The translations under genes were made by a program, and so were the position numbers. Positions 14,301 through 25,747 of a stretch of 64,000 bases of DNA are shown here, in pieces (the first letter of the stretch is position 1; the number at the start of each line of letters is the position of its first letter). The notes under the pieces were generated by a model, which saw only the letters and a program-made list of their open reading frames with translations, ran no database searches and was not told the DNA's origin. The DNA lies in the NCBI GenBank assembly GCA_000697355.1, contig JNEN01001234.1, forward strand, positions 248,001 to 312,000. The letters run 5' to 3'. Origin of the DNA: Syncephalastrum monosporum B8922. Lineage: Eukaryota > Mucoromycota > Mucoromycetes > Mucorales > Syncephalastraceae.

Positions 14301-15171
14301 TGGCGCGCGTGAAGGCATCTTCCAGCGACGCCTCGTCGCGCACGACACGCATACCACGACCACCACCGCCCATGGCAGCCTTGATGATAATGGGGAATCC
14401 ATGCTCCTGGATGAAGGCCTTGGCTTCGCTGTACTCGCTCACAGGACCAGGCGTACCGGGCACGACAGGCACTTCGCACTGCATGGCTATAGGGGATGAC
14501 ATATCATGAATACATATTGCTCTTTGCTGTGACATAATCACCGCCCCTTTTTTTGGGTCGCTCTTCCCTCTTTTGCTATACCAAACTCACTACTTACCAA
14601 TCGTACGGGCCTTGGTCTTGTCACCCAGGCTCTCAATGACCTCGGCCGACGGGCCAATGAAGGTGATGCCGGCCGCCTCGACCTTGCGGGCAAACTCAGA
14701 GTTCTCAGACAGGAAACCATAACCGGGATGGATCATAGAGACACCACGCTCCTTGGCAATACGGACGATCTCGTCCTGGGCAAGATAAGCACCGACAGGA
14801 GAGAATTGGCCAAGCTCACCAATCTGGTACGACTCATCGGCCTATTATACATTACAGGAAAAAGGTACGTATGGCATGAGTACAAAGCATGTCGGGCTGA
14901 CTGCATTTGGGTATCATCTGGTGTTACCTTGTATCTGTGCATGGATAACCGATCCTCATACGAGAAGATGGCTACTGTACGCATGGACAGCTCGTGGGCT
15001 GTACGGCAAACACGAATGGCAATTTCCTATCCATGGACTATTAGATCGAACACTCTTCAATGTCTGCTTCGGTCAACTTACGCCTCGGTTCACGACCATC
15101 AGCTTTCGAAGCTGACCCATGACTTCGCTGTTTCTGCGGATGGTCTCGACAGAGTGTTCGCGGTGTGGCAT
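11332..15171 (-). CDS. PYC: Pyruvate carboxylase
   Basis: A biotin enzyme that carboxylates pyruvate to oxaloacetate, replenishing the TCA cycle and feeding gluconeogenesis. Exons 15171-15082, 15026-14928, 14841-14598, 14486-13179 and 13115-11332 all join in phase and give 1174 residues, close to yeast Pyc1/2 (1178). Order: biotin carboxylase (LMVVNRGEIAIRVCRTAHEL; ATP-grasp Gly-rich loop MGGGGRGMRVVRD), carboxyltransferase (LRGANAVGYTSYPDNVVYEF; HVHTHDTAGTGVASM) and the biotin carrier, with the attachment lysine in LSAMKMETVV. No mitochondrial presequence is apparent, so it is probably cytosolic like other fungal Pyc. Strong codon bias creates long antisense open frames that are not genes. 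Confidence 0.98.
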
Positions 15172-16869
15172 AATGTAACTATAGTATGAATGGGTATGGC
15201 GCGTGAGTTAGAAGAAAGAAGAAGACACATATCAAGACGCGACAGAGCTTAAAAAGAGTTGCTTGCCGTGGAAAGGACCGGAAGTGGCAGCAGTTTGATT
15301 TCATATGATGACATGCGCGCGTCTTGCCATATAGACGCAGATGTGGTCCAGTTTTTCACACGACGCGCAAACACCCTTCTAGGTGGCATGTCTTGCTAGA
15401 GGGCAGGGGAAAGCTTTACCTTGTTTGTGTGGGTGGGGGTCTTTCGACTCGAGTTGGGGAGAGGAAAAGAAGTAAAGAGAAGAAAAAAACAGAAGCGAAC
15501 GCACCTTAAATTGGGAATTCGAAGATACAGAAGGACGCCACGCACACATTTCTTTTTTTTTTTTTTTTTTGACCCGCCAGACCAAAAGAGTCAGAGATAA
15601 AAAGCTCACACCCTGATCTGCATTAAATCCCCGCATTTCTTGTGCCCCCACCCATGTCCATTAGCGATTAGCCCGAAACGTCCGGGTCGTCATCCACCTT
15701 CTATATGTTTCCCGGTCAATACCCGTGCTGCCTAGTATTACAATCACATGGATTCAGTACTGATAGGTATGAAGGGATCAGCGTGAATGATACACACAAC
15801 TGACACCTGCTCTGGCATTTGATTAAATGCTCAAAACTCGGTGACGCGGCAGCGGCGGATGTGGGATGAACGTATAGCCGCCAGTACACTGGTTCACGGA
15901 TCGGGTTTTTACCACCGCTGTGCCGAAAAATTCGTCTTTGACGCCATTTTCACGGGCAAATAAAAAAAATGCGCCTGTTGTGCGGGTGGTTCCGCAGTGA
16001 CACATGCAGGCCGTGCGCACACCCGCCAAAATGATATAAATTCATATGTATGTACCTGCATACCAAGACAAACACGAAGTAAATTGTCCACAGTATGTAT
16101 GGACACAAAAGGCAGGAGTACACCGTACATAGTCATGATGAGATGGGTACTGATATCGATAAGGAAAATAAATTGAGACCAACAGATGTGACGGGGAAGA
16201 TAAATGTAAAAAAGTGACGGGGAAGATAAAGTATAGAAGAACCATTCAAAAACGGTTCTCACGGTGGCTTGGAAAACGTGTGGCAAGCTGCTGGTGAAAA
16301 ACGGGATTTTGTGGTAAAATGAATTGGCGGGTTCGCGGCTCCACCTAAAACACTCGTCTTATCATTCACATGCTGGCTCTTGTTTGTTTCGGTTTGTTGT
16401 ACTAATATTATTTTCAGTTTCCACTCAAGTCGTAACATGGTGCCAACGAAATGAAAGAATAACAAGAAGCAGACTCAATAAATATGAAAGCATTAGATGC
16501 ATAGGAGCACAATGACGCGTGGCAAATAATATTAGGTAGATGCATCTTATCATTTCTGGAGCTGCACCATACATAGAGTTGCGGACCTACATGATCTGGC
16601 TCTCTAACTTCTTATAATGGAGATGACAAAGTGATACCCCCTTTTTTTTTTCTTTGGCCGACGAGCGTCTACAATACATGATGGCCGATTTGGACATGGT
16701 TTGTACTGTATGCATACTATTTGGCGCTTAGCAGCTTTTCGAGTGCAGTTCACGCGGGCGTACACAAAGCGCGACGTGCACACAAACATCAGGATGGTGT
16801 TATCATTTCCATAGTCAAACACGCGCACACACATACACCAAAAAAGTAAGTATTGCTTTTTTTTGTCTT
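15172..16869. other. Long intergenic region, no gene seen
   Basis: About 1.7 kb between the start of PYC and the 3' end of the Kar9/GAS2 gene. It holds T-runs (15549-15570), a 17 bp direct repeat with GATA cores (16187-16230), and only short frames without coding character. The PYC promoter should be in the first few hundred bases. Confidence 0.5.
16187..16230. repeat. Short tandem direct repeat with GATA cores
   Basis: GTGACGGGGAAGATAAA occurs twice, 26 bp apart (about 16188-16204 and 16214-16230). Additional GATA/GATAT sites lie just upstream (about 16150-16165). GATA factors regulate nitrogen, iron or light responses in fungi; a role here is only a suggestion. Confidence 0.6.
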
Positions 16870-19808
16870 TTAATGAAGTATGCCATAGTGAAGCAAAAAC
16901 AATTCCAGATCCTGCCATCCTCCACCGACACGTACAAGCACCTTACTCCTTGCCTTGTCTGAACTGCCGCGTCGACCGTCATAACTCATGAGCTTACACG
17001 TGTAAAGTTTTTTTCCTCCTCCCACAGAGGGATTCAGCTCATTGCCAAAATAATACCGGCCCTCTTGTGGACCGCGCTGGCATTTGATAGCGATCGGGCT
17101 TGCATTGATGATACTGGCCACATGAACATCGAGTGGGTCTTTTGGATTCGGTCGGTAAGGTTTGGGTTCGCGGGCAACAGGAAAGGTATGTGGTGGGGAC
17201 GGTGTACGAGCGGAGGGAAGGTCGGGTAAAGGTGAGGCGGCGCGCCGTGATGAAAGGGCGGGCATCGATTGCTTCTTACGTACTGCCCGCCGAAAACTGT
17301 TATTACTGTGGGTGGATCCTTCGTCTGTGGGTGGTGGGGATCTATCTAGCACATGCATAGAGGTAAGTTTACGTGATGAAACAATGCGTTTTAGAATACT
17401 TGCAGCATCGTGCGCCCACTCGCGTTTGTTTGCATGGACGAGCGCGGTCGTGGGATCATGGGGGACGCCGCACGCGCGCCGGGGCCAGAGGGAGTCTTGG
17501 GACGCGGGATCAAGGACGGGGTGCCAGACCGCCGCACGGGTGACATGGCGCGCTCGCGGTCAGGATAGTTGGCAACAGGAAGGAAACTGGGCGACGCTGC
17601 GCGGCTGTGATGCTCCATGCTGCTACGGGGGCGTGTATGCGATACATTGAGGTAGTTGTTGGTGGAGGGGCTCGGGGTCTTGGAGCGAGTCTCGCGTTGC
17701 TGCTGTTGCTGGCGCTGTTGCTCAGCTTCTTGCTGCTGCCGCCGCAAAATCGTGCTCTTGGTCGGTTTCATCCAGGACGCGCGGTCATCGCGGGGTGTCG
17801 GTGTCCGACTCTTGCGTGTGGCTACCTTGTTTTGATGACTACTATTTTCCTTCCGCTCTTCTGTCTTCCAAAGTGGGTCAAAATCACTTTTTTCCGTTTT
17901 GACGCTTGCATTCCAGGCTGGCTTGGTCGGTGTCTTTGTGCGTCGCGTTTCGTACTGCGCAGGACGTGGCAGGGAGGAGCTTGAGACGGACGAGGAGTCA
18001 GATGTGCTGGGGCGTAGCATGCTCCCTGATGATAAGGGACTAACGGTGCGTTGCATGCGACCATACACGGGAGGGCTGGGCGAGCCAGGGTGGTTAAGCG
18101 ACCGCCACATGTCTCGTCCAGCACCGCTACTCGGCGTTGCGCTTCGTCCGCGTCGTCCTTCGTCGTACGCCGTGCCATTCAGTGAGCCGCCGCGCTGTGA
18201 GAGGGAGGCGCGCAAAGAGCTATTTGCGTACGGGCTGCGCGAGCGCGCTGTGCCAGCCATGTAGTCATACGCGTCGTGTCCGCTGTAAGGCTCAGGACTA
18301 CGGTGATTCCAGCTGCTGAAGCTGCTATTACTGCGGTCACTGAGGCGGGACCACGCTGGGCTGACGGGTCTGTCGTTGGCAACAAGACGTCCGGTTTCGG
18401 GCAAGTCGCGCAAGCGCAAGTCGTCCATTTCGGTCTTGAGTTTGTTCCACCGCTGAACCATGCTTTGATGACGCGAGATGGTGCTGTGGTCGCGGCCGAC
18501 GCGAGCGTTGATGCCATTGCCGAGCATAGCAAGCATACGGTCAATGGAGGGCGTGTAGTATTTGTATTTGGCTTCAAAGTTCTTTTCGGCCGAGCGGAAT
18601 TTGTGATAATCGACAGGTGGCTGTGCATTGTAGCCTGTGGAGCCCGAGGAGGATGTGGAGGATGTGGAAGTGTTGGACGCATGTGGACGAGGCACGTTTT
18701 TGAGGACACCTTTCGGGGGTTGAGGCGCATGTGGGTCAAAGGGGTGGGCGTGAGCAGCCGCGGAGGCCTGCCAGTCGCGCACTTGGCAGATCATGGTGTA
18801 GCACTGGGCGGTTGTTTTCTCAAGGCCATCGATCATGACATCGACCTGGTCCGCCACCTGACGGAACACAGTCAGCCAACGGTCTTCCTTGAGGTCGCAC
18901 TTGAGATCGTCAATTTCGGTGCGGAGTCTTTCCCAGCGTTCCTGCACCATGACGTGCTTCCGGGCCAGAACACCCGAGGCGTCCTTGGGAGGCACTTCAG
19001 AAGTCATACGGGCGTAGACACGTTCGACCTCATGAAACACAGGCTCGACCTTGGTATCGATTTCGGCAAGGATAGCTTCGTCCTGCGACTGCTGGCGGGT
19101 CGTCTCACCTGACATGGAGGGGCTAAGGTTTAGAGTGCTGGCAGTGCTACTCGAGTTCGGACCCAACGCCGGTGCTGCTGCTGGTGGTGAAGTGGAGTCG
19201 GGCGCGGCAACGGCGGCATGCTTCCGTTCGTGGTACTGGAAAATCAAGGTGGAAAGGTCATCCATGTGAAGCAGCAATCCTTCCATGGCTGAAGCAAGCT
19301 CCTTTTCCTCGTTCACATTTTCAGCTGCTTTTTTTACAGACTCGACGAAATGTTGCAGTCCTGACCATTCGGACTGTATCTTGGCCAGCGTCATTTTTGC
19401 GACCATCTTTTGTTTCTTGGCCGCCATAGCATCATCCGCGTCGTCGTCCATGTCCTCCATCTCATCGTATGCCTCGACAAGCGCGTTGACAAGGGGCGCC
19501 ATCCTGTCCATGAGGTCTTCGAGGACAGCCGTGCCATTCACGGTGTTGCCGTCCTTGATGGCCTGCTCCAGCGAGAATGTGGTCATGTGAGCGACGCCTA
19601 GCCAACGGTTCATTTGGTCGGCCACTGTGTCAAATTGTTGCAGCCATTTAGTCAAGTCGTTTCGCATAAGGACGAGTCCGCGAAGGTCCTGGTCGGGTAA
19701 CGGGGTTTGGCTCAGATCATCCAGGATAGTTTGCTCCTGCATGCTTATCGTAGGTTTCATATGAGGTGGCGCCAAAGAGGCGGGCTCGTCTGGTGTCATT
19801 TGTAACAT
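16870..19808 (-). CDS. Kar9-like / GAS2-domain cytoskeletal protein
   Basis: A long protein (about 954 aa) with predicted helical bundles in the N-terminal half, Ser/Arg/Pro-rich disordered repeats (RSRTPTPRDD, SRAASPSF, RRSGTPSLIPRPKTPSG), and a C-terminal GAS2-type domain (DPLDVHVASIINASPIAIKC through VLVRVGGGWQDLELFLLHYG). GAS2 domains bind microtubules; basic Ser-x-Ile-Pro-like motifs (SLIPRPKTP) could bind EB1/Bim1. The likely role is spindle positioning or linking microtubules to actin. Exon 2 is 17345-16870. The donor of exon 1 is uncertain: GTGGGC at 17419 keeps the frame, whereas the stronger-looking GTATTC near 17398 does not. Confidence 0.8.
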
Positions 19809-20140
19809 GGAGCTATGGCAACGGAAGGGTGGGAACGACGGTTAGGATAAAGGGAAAGAGAGGCGGGCGAAAAGTGAAAGAAAAAGAAAGAAAGAAAGTA
19901 AATAAAGAAGTGCCTGCAAAGGGTCTGGGTGCCTGGTTCGTGTGGTACCTGTTTCGGGATATTCGTTGTTTGGGGTATATAGTACGAAGTGGGTTATGTG
20001 TGAGCAATTAAAACGCCAATGATGGCAATGTCATGGATGAGGACGATGAAGAACGAAATAAAATAAAATAAAAAAAAAAAAAGAGAGAAAAAGGAAAATG
20101 AGAGTTGTGTATTTTTAGGTAAAGGCTGGTCTGGTCAACT
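19809..20140. other. Intergenic, no gene seen
   Basis: Upstream region of the Kar9/GAS2 gene and 3' flank of the eIF2B alpha gene. Purine- and A-rich (about 19850-19910 and 20055-20100). No coding frame is supported. Confidence 0.6.
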
Positions 20141-21628
20141 TCACAAATAGAGCTTGATCAATTCATCGCTCACTCCGCTGGGCGTCAACACACCAAGGTC
20201 GGTGAGCAAAAGAGTTACGTATTGTGGGGGAGTGTAATCCACCGAGGGGTTTGTTGCAGCCAGCTCATTGTCTTCCGCGTCCGGACGAGTGCTGCTGAAA
20301 GACTTGCGACGGGAGGTAAAGCTCACGATTTCCGGCGTGGCCGACGGAAGATCATACTGGTTCAGAGGATACACACGCACGAACTTGTAACTTTTGTACC
20401 ACTTAGTTGCTATTCTACGCCACGTGCTTTGTTAAATACAATACATACCTCTCCGCCACTGCATACACTGGCTTGCTCAACGCGTTTGCCACCAATGCAA
20501 TCTGGTATGTGCCGACCTATAGTTTATGCTCAAGTATTAAAACCTGGTCCCGCACGAACGAGCTAATCACCTCCTCCCGCATTCCCCTACTTATGGGCCA
20601 GCCCCTCGCTTTTTCCCTCCTCCTCCTTCATTCTCCGTAACGTTATTTACCTGGTTAATCACGCCGCCGTTTTCGACTACGCCCTCGGCACCAACAAAAA
20701 CGAAGTCGATTTTATCCATAATATATCCAACCGCGGAGTCCAGCACAGCCCTGCAAGGGATACCAGCTGCCCGCAGCTCTTCTACTGCTTGAACTCTAGA
20801 ATGAATGGAAATTGAGAAAAAAGCGCTTTGCGAGGATGGAATCGCTGATAGTTACCCTTCGCCGTTGGGTCGACCTTCGGTAACATAGACTTTGAACCGC
20901 TTGTTCTGTACATTTGCGGCGTGGTAAAGGACGCTCATGACGACGCGAGAGTAAGCATGGACGAGGATGACCGAATTATCATGCACAAACTGAGCTCCTA
21001 TTTCTGCAGCCTTGTCGCGTGCCACCGACGCCCGCTCCAAAATCAGAGCTGCCTTGGTAAGCAGGTTGCCTTTGAAATCTTCGAAGCCTCGCGCATCAGA
21101 CGAAAGCTAAACGCATACACCCCATACACGCATTAGCACACTCTCTACTACAACAGGTGACTGAAGGGGAGCCAGATACATGCCGAGAAATCGTGGGACA
21201 TACGCGTGACGAAACGCATAAAGAGGTCGACGCCGGCCAGGGCGGCAATGGTTGCTTTATGCTGGCTCTTGGTGTCAGCCCTTCGTTTGCCGCTTTGGTT
21301 ATGCGAGTTGTCACGAATAGACTGTGCTGCACGACTCAGGGTTTCCATGAATTCGGACATGGTAGGGGCTGATACATATGCATCAATAATGAAAAGTGGT
21401 CATGTATCATATCATAAGTGAGTCATAATTATTTTCGCGCCCAGTAGACTTTACCTGTGCTGGCTCGTACGAAATCAGTCAAGGCCTTGAAAATGGCAAC
21501 AGGAGTCGAGATTTCCTATACAAATTATGAATAACGTGTATGCATGCAGACATAGAACGGCTTACAGGATCTTGCAGAAAGAGTTCATAGGAGGCGATTA
21601 CATCCATGGGTTCTCGAGTCGCAGCCAT
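20141..21628 (-). CDS. GCN3: Translation initiation factor eIF2B subunit alpha
   Basis: Regulatory subunit of the eIF2 guanine nucleotide exchange factor, which senses phosphorylated eIF2 in the general amino-acid control response. Recognised by blocks typical of eIF2B alpha: [58 protein letters not shown] and the C-terminus [20 protein letters not shown]. Exons: 21628-21566, 21515-21455, 21368-about 21204, about 21106-20856, 20795-20651, 20516-20449 and 20390-20141. The junction after MRFVTR is out of phase with the obvious acceptor at 21106. An acceptor 17 bp further in (after GCGCGAG) keeps the frame but removes LSSDARG-type residues that align with the family. Confidence 0.95.
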
Positions 21629-21693
21629 GGCGGACGGTAGGTTTTTCAAAAAGAGTTAAAACAGCCACAGATACACACACACTGCGTTTCCAG

Positions 21694-21805
21694 CTTCCCA
21701 TTTGACATTCAACCACCGCCACAGTAATGGAATTAAAAGAGACGCGTCACCCGCAAAGGTGTCTTTTTCTCTTTGTTCCTCGGTAGCCATTTCTGAGGGG
21801 ACCCA
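21694..21805. repeat. Dispersed upstream element, copy B
   Basis: 21694-21754 matches 4836-4897 and includes the palindrome GACGCGTC. A second shared block (TTCTGAGGGGACCCAGC) follows near 21790-21806. It lies about 65-175 bp upstream of the GCN3 start codon, in the same orientation relative to the gene as copy A. Confidence 0.7.
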
Positions 21806-22502
21806 GCACTCGGCATTCCAGTTCTGCGGAGTCAATCCACAGCTTAGGTGAAAGCTGGTGTTTAATGGTTCTGTCATGAGGGCATATTCCATGCTGCTGT
21901 CGACGTCCAGATTGTCATTCGGTTAACAGTGTTTCAGAGATGACCGTCCATAAGCGCTCTGGTTTGCTGCCGTAGACGAGAAGCGGAAGTCTGTTCTATA
22001 AGGTCAAGTCTCGTGAATAGGCTTATCAAGCACTTTTTGGTTCGCACCGTCTCAATTTTCCCTCTTCGACTCCAAGGCGGGTCTTCGTCCAGGAGGGGGC
22101 GGATCCGATCCTTCGCACTTTGCAGTCCCCAGACCGGTGAACTAAGACCTTGGAACTTCTTTTACTGCTTTACAAATGGGCTGGAATATAGAAATAGTAT
22201 GTGTTTTGCATAAAATGAGTAGAAGCTTCCAAACATATTTCGCGGCTTATTTTCCTGTCCCCCAGCACCCTCGCACTTTTCATTTATATCGCCTATACAT
22301 CGTCATACAGTATGCCTTGAGGCAACCAGAGCAGAGTAGTTAAGAGCCATCGGGTCACATATGAAAACAGTGTCTCAGGATTCATACATCACAACTGGCT
22401 GTAACCATTCTCCTACAGCGACATGGCAAACCAAGAGTAGGGGTACAAAAAGGGAACAAAAAAATGAGCGCTAATACTATTATTTCTTTATTTGCCTCTT
22501 AT

Positions 22503-23600
22503 TTACTGAGCAGTGCCATAGATCAATCTGAAACGAGTTGACACTTGATAATTGTCAGCCTCTTCTAAGGCTTGCTTGGCGATTTTATCGTACTCTTCCC
22601 TAGTCACTTCGGTAAGCTGCGTTACCATAACCTTGACAGCCGGAAGGGCCAGACGCTGAATATCCAAGAACGTCTCGCCTTCGTGTCCTCCCCATTTGCC
22701 TGCAAAGATACCATGAGCTTGTGTATCCCGATTGCGCTGTCATCTTACCAATAGGTACATCATAGTTCACATCCTTAACATCAACAAAACCGGCTTCGGA
22801 TAAGAACGTGGACACCTTGTCAGCTATGAACGAATCGAGCTCCCTCGCTGCCATGGCTTCTTGGACTAGACATCAGCTGCATTGTCAGTGCTTCTTATAC
22901 GGCATGTATTTTTCCTTTACTTACTCCAGGCACTGATTTGGGTAAAGGCCGGACTAGCGTTTAGATAGTCATTGACAAGTTCCAAGATTTCGATGGCACC
23001 ATCTGCTTTGAGGACGCGTTTCATTTCCTTGACAGAATGGACATACTTATCACTGGGTAGACCCATCACTAGGAAGCGCTGAAAAACGAAATCAAATGAG
23101 CCGCTTTCGAACTCGAGACCGACACCGGCATTCATGATCTTGAACGTAACGTTGGGAGGCAAATCGGCCGTAACAAACACGTCGGCCATATCAATCCCCA
23201 CAAACTGGGAATTAGGATACATCCGTGCCATGTCCTATCCTCTTGCCTTCAGCTTTTATGATACTTGTTTCTTGGGGGGTTTCAGCTTACCAGGGTCCAC
23301 CAGCCAGGTCCGCATCCTACATCTAGCACACGTATGCCCTTGACAAGCTTGTCGTGGATATCCGACTTGTATAGTCTAATTCTGTTGTGTAAGTACCACG
23401 CTGAATCTTACAATAAATAACATATACCCGTTCATCAAGGTTCTCCACAGGTCGTGATTAATCTTCAAGCGCTCGACTTCACCTTGGTCACTAGGCAAGA
23501 TGTACGCGACTTTCTGGTCATCCGCAACGCGACGACCACAGTCCCAGCGGAAATTCGTCTCCATCACTTCAGGTGCCGTCGTCGTCGTGGGGTTCAACAT
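22503..23600 (-). CDS. Class I SAM-dependent methyltransferase
   Basis: Five exons (23600-23428, 23381-23291, 23234-22925, 22865-22749, 22699-22503) join in phase and give 295 residues. Motif I is VLDVGCGPGWWTLDMAR, followed by an acidic strand end FVGIDMAD and a post-I block SFDFVFQRFLVMGL; these form a Rossmann-type AdoMet site. An N-terminal VAYILPSDQGEVERLKINHD block is seen in fungal methyltransferases of this kind. The substrate is unknown. The start (MLNPTTTT) was chosen as the first ATG after an AG-rich splice-like site; an upstream in-frame ATG at 23711 exists but runs through poor coding sequence. Confidence 0.85.
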
Positions 23601-23772
23601 ATTTTGTGGGTCGATAGTACTGCGAAAAGTAGCCAAATCCTGTCCCTCTTTTATAATAAGATAGCTGATTTCTTTGTGTGCATTTACGAAGATTTTACTG
23701 GCTAGATTCAATCAATGACAATGATCGTCCATGCGGCAGATTTGGTATCGACAACCCCCTAATTCTAGATCT

Positions 23773-24900
23773 CTAATAGAACTGCCGCAGTAGCTCCACT
23801 AAACTCATCATCGCCATGGCCTGGCCGTAAGGCATGGATGTGATGGCGATATCCTTGTAGAACTGCTTGGTGTCGCCCATCGGGGTACCAAATGAGCACT
23901 GCTGCAGCTCGCCGTTCGCATCAATGTGATCCATCACACCTTGAACAGCTTTCAGGGCCATCGGCTCGTAGGACTTGTCGAGATACTTTTTGCGGATCGC
24001 TTTGAGAATTCCAAAAGCAAATCCAGCCGTCGCAGAGGACTCTAGGTACGAGTCGGTATCATCAATAAGGGTATGCCACAGGCCGGATTTCGGGTCTTGG
24101 TACTTGGCGAGTGCATCCACCTGCGCCTTGAGGGTATCGATAAGGTGAATTCGGATGGGGTCCGTAGGCGGAAGGTCAAGTAGCTCGATGAACTCTGGAA
24201 TGACGATGGTGATCCAGCTGTTGCCACGGCCCCAGAAAGCTTCTGCAAAGTGGTGACCGCCGTTTTCGAAGCACCACCCATGGTAGAACAAGCCGGACCT
24301 GCAATCCATGAGGTACTTTATATGGAGAAGGAACTGGCGCTTTGCTTCATCCACATAGTGGGGTCGGTTCAAGAGATTTCCAATCTTGGCAAGGGGCAAA
24401 ACGGTCATCATGAGGGTGTCGTCCCAAAGCTGCTGCGTGTTGGCTGCTGCGTATGTGATGTGCTGCATACCGCCAAAGTCAGTCCGCTCGAGGTCGTACA
24501 TGGCCCACTCACCCCATGCATCCAAATAGGGAAGGTACGTCTTGTTGTTTGTGTGCTCGTATAGGTATGCCAAAGTCGAGAAAACCGCCATCGTGTTGAT
24601 GTTCTTGTGTCGTGGAGGCTCGCTGAATCGTCGCTGGAACCAATCTTCCATCACCTCCAGGATCTTTGGATCTTGAGTCATTTCGTAGTACATCCACAGT
24701 CCGTAGAGACCAACGCCATGAGTCCACTCCCAGTCATGCCAACCCTTGGTATCGACAACACTGCCATCCTCAAGTTTCAACAGGAACTCGCCGCTGTTGT
24801 CCTTGATGCCCACCAAGTTCCCGATCAATGATTGGATGAGACTGTCGACGGCCTTGCGCGTCAGCCCAAGAGGGGTCTTTTGGAATGCGGTCAATACCAT
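23773..24900 (-). CDS. GH105 unsaturated rhamnogalacturonyl/uronyl hydrolase
   Basis: It is expected to remove the unsaturated uronic acid from the non-reducing end of oligosaccharides released by pectin (rhamnogalacturonan) lyases. One intronless ORF of 375 residues shows the six-hairpin (alpha/alpha)6 fold of GH88/GH105: DWEWTHGVGLYGLWMYYEMT, LWDDTLMMTVLPLAKIG, HHFAEAFWGRGNSWITI and ESSATAGFAFGI. Asp in WDDT and His in the WEWTHG region are candidate catalytic or binding residues. No signal peptide is seen, so it is probably cytosolic, acting on imported oligosaccharides. Intronless among intron-rich neighbours, it may have been acquired from bacteria. It sits next to two ACS-family transporters. 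Confidence 0.92.
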   Translation of the reverse strand: MVLTAFQKTPLGLTRKAVDSLIQSLIGNLVGIKDNSGEFLLKLEDGSVVDTKGWHDWEWTHGVGLYGLWMYYEMTQDPKILEVMEDWFQRRFSEPPRHKNINTMAVFSTLAYLYEHTNNKTYLPYLDAWGEWAMYDLERTDFGGMQHITYAAANTQQLWDDTLMMTVLPLAKIGNLLNRPHYVDEAKRQFLLHIKYLMDCRSGLFYHGWCFENGGHHFAEAFWGRGNSWITIVIPEFIELLDLPPTDPIRIHLIDTLKAQVDALAKYQDPKSGLWHTLIDDTDSYLESSATAGFAFGILKAIRKKYLDKSYEPMALKAVQGVMDHIDANGELQQCSFGTPMGDTKQFYKDIAITSMPYGQAMAMMSLVELLRQFY

Positions 24901-25747
24901 TATGCTTATTTTATGTCGTTCGTATGAACGTCGTTCAAACGTCTGTATCGGTGCTGGTATAGGTCCGTGGGCACTGTCATACTTTATACATCCTTCCGGG
25001 GAATAACAAGCACTGAAAACCCCGTGGTTCTCATGGTTATTTTTAATGTTACCGTGCGAACTTGTCTTTTTTCCGAAAAGCGGTTTGCAAAACGGCCTAT
25101 CGATGGACTTGCAAGAACAGAAGAAAGCCTATACGACTGTGCCTCATTATCAACCGTAGCAGCTATACTGCTTCTTACCACTTTTCGCCTTTACCACATA
25201 TGTGTTACGCATGCGTGCAGGTACTACGCAGGTGCAGACAGCTCGTCTTAGGCACGTATTTAGTCAGCATATAAAATTTTTGCGCATACCAAGAACGGCG
25301 AAGACTCGGTTTAGCTGATCCCGAGGGTATAACTTCCGTCAATGATGACAGAGTAGAAATTGAATTTGAGGAACTGCAGTAGTAGCAGGATCATACAGAT
25401 ATCACGAGATGAAGATGTAAATTTTTGCGTTTGTATATATATATATATTTATATTTTTACACGACAGAATACTGTAGGACACTCTGGTGCTTATATGTAT
25501 GTGTGTACGCAGCGAATCGACAGTGGATCTATGTTCAGGTATGGGGTATACACAGTTACTGCTCGTTTAGAATATTCACTGGTATGCACGAAGTATGAAG
25601 GTTACGTCGTACAGAATACGGCACCAATAGCTTGTCTGATACTCTGCATTCAAAGACCGTACGTGAAGTTTGGATTTTGAAAATCGCTGAAGATTAGAGG
25701 AAACGTGAGATGATTAATCCAAATGTGGCATATGAGATTTAGAGCTC
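24901..25747. other. Intergenic between GH105 and transporter 1
   Basis: About 850 bp holding the GH105 promoter and the 3' flank of the first transporter. A TA/TATATT run lies at about 25434-25456. No gene is supported. Confidence 0.55.

Noticed and set aside
13213..14499. 428-codon open frame on the plus strand across the biotin carboxylase part of PYC
   Set aside because: It is the antisense shadow of a strongly biased, highly conserved exon; its product is Val/Leu/Asp-rich with no family features, and the minus strand encodes clear PYC motifs.
18276..19112. 278-codon plus-strand frame
   Set aside because: Antisense of the Kar9/GAS2 coding exon; no independent start context or family.
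22013..22213. 66-codon plus-strand frame upstream of GCN3
   Set aside because: No coding-like composition, no extension by splicing, no family resemblance.
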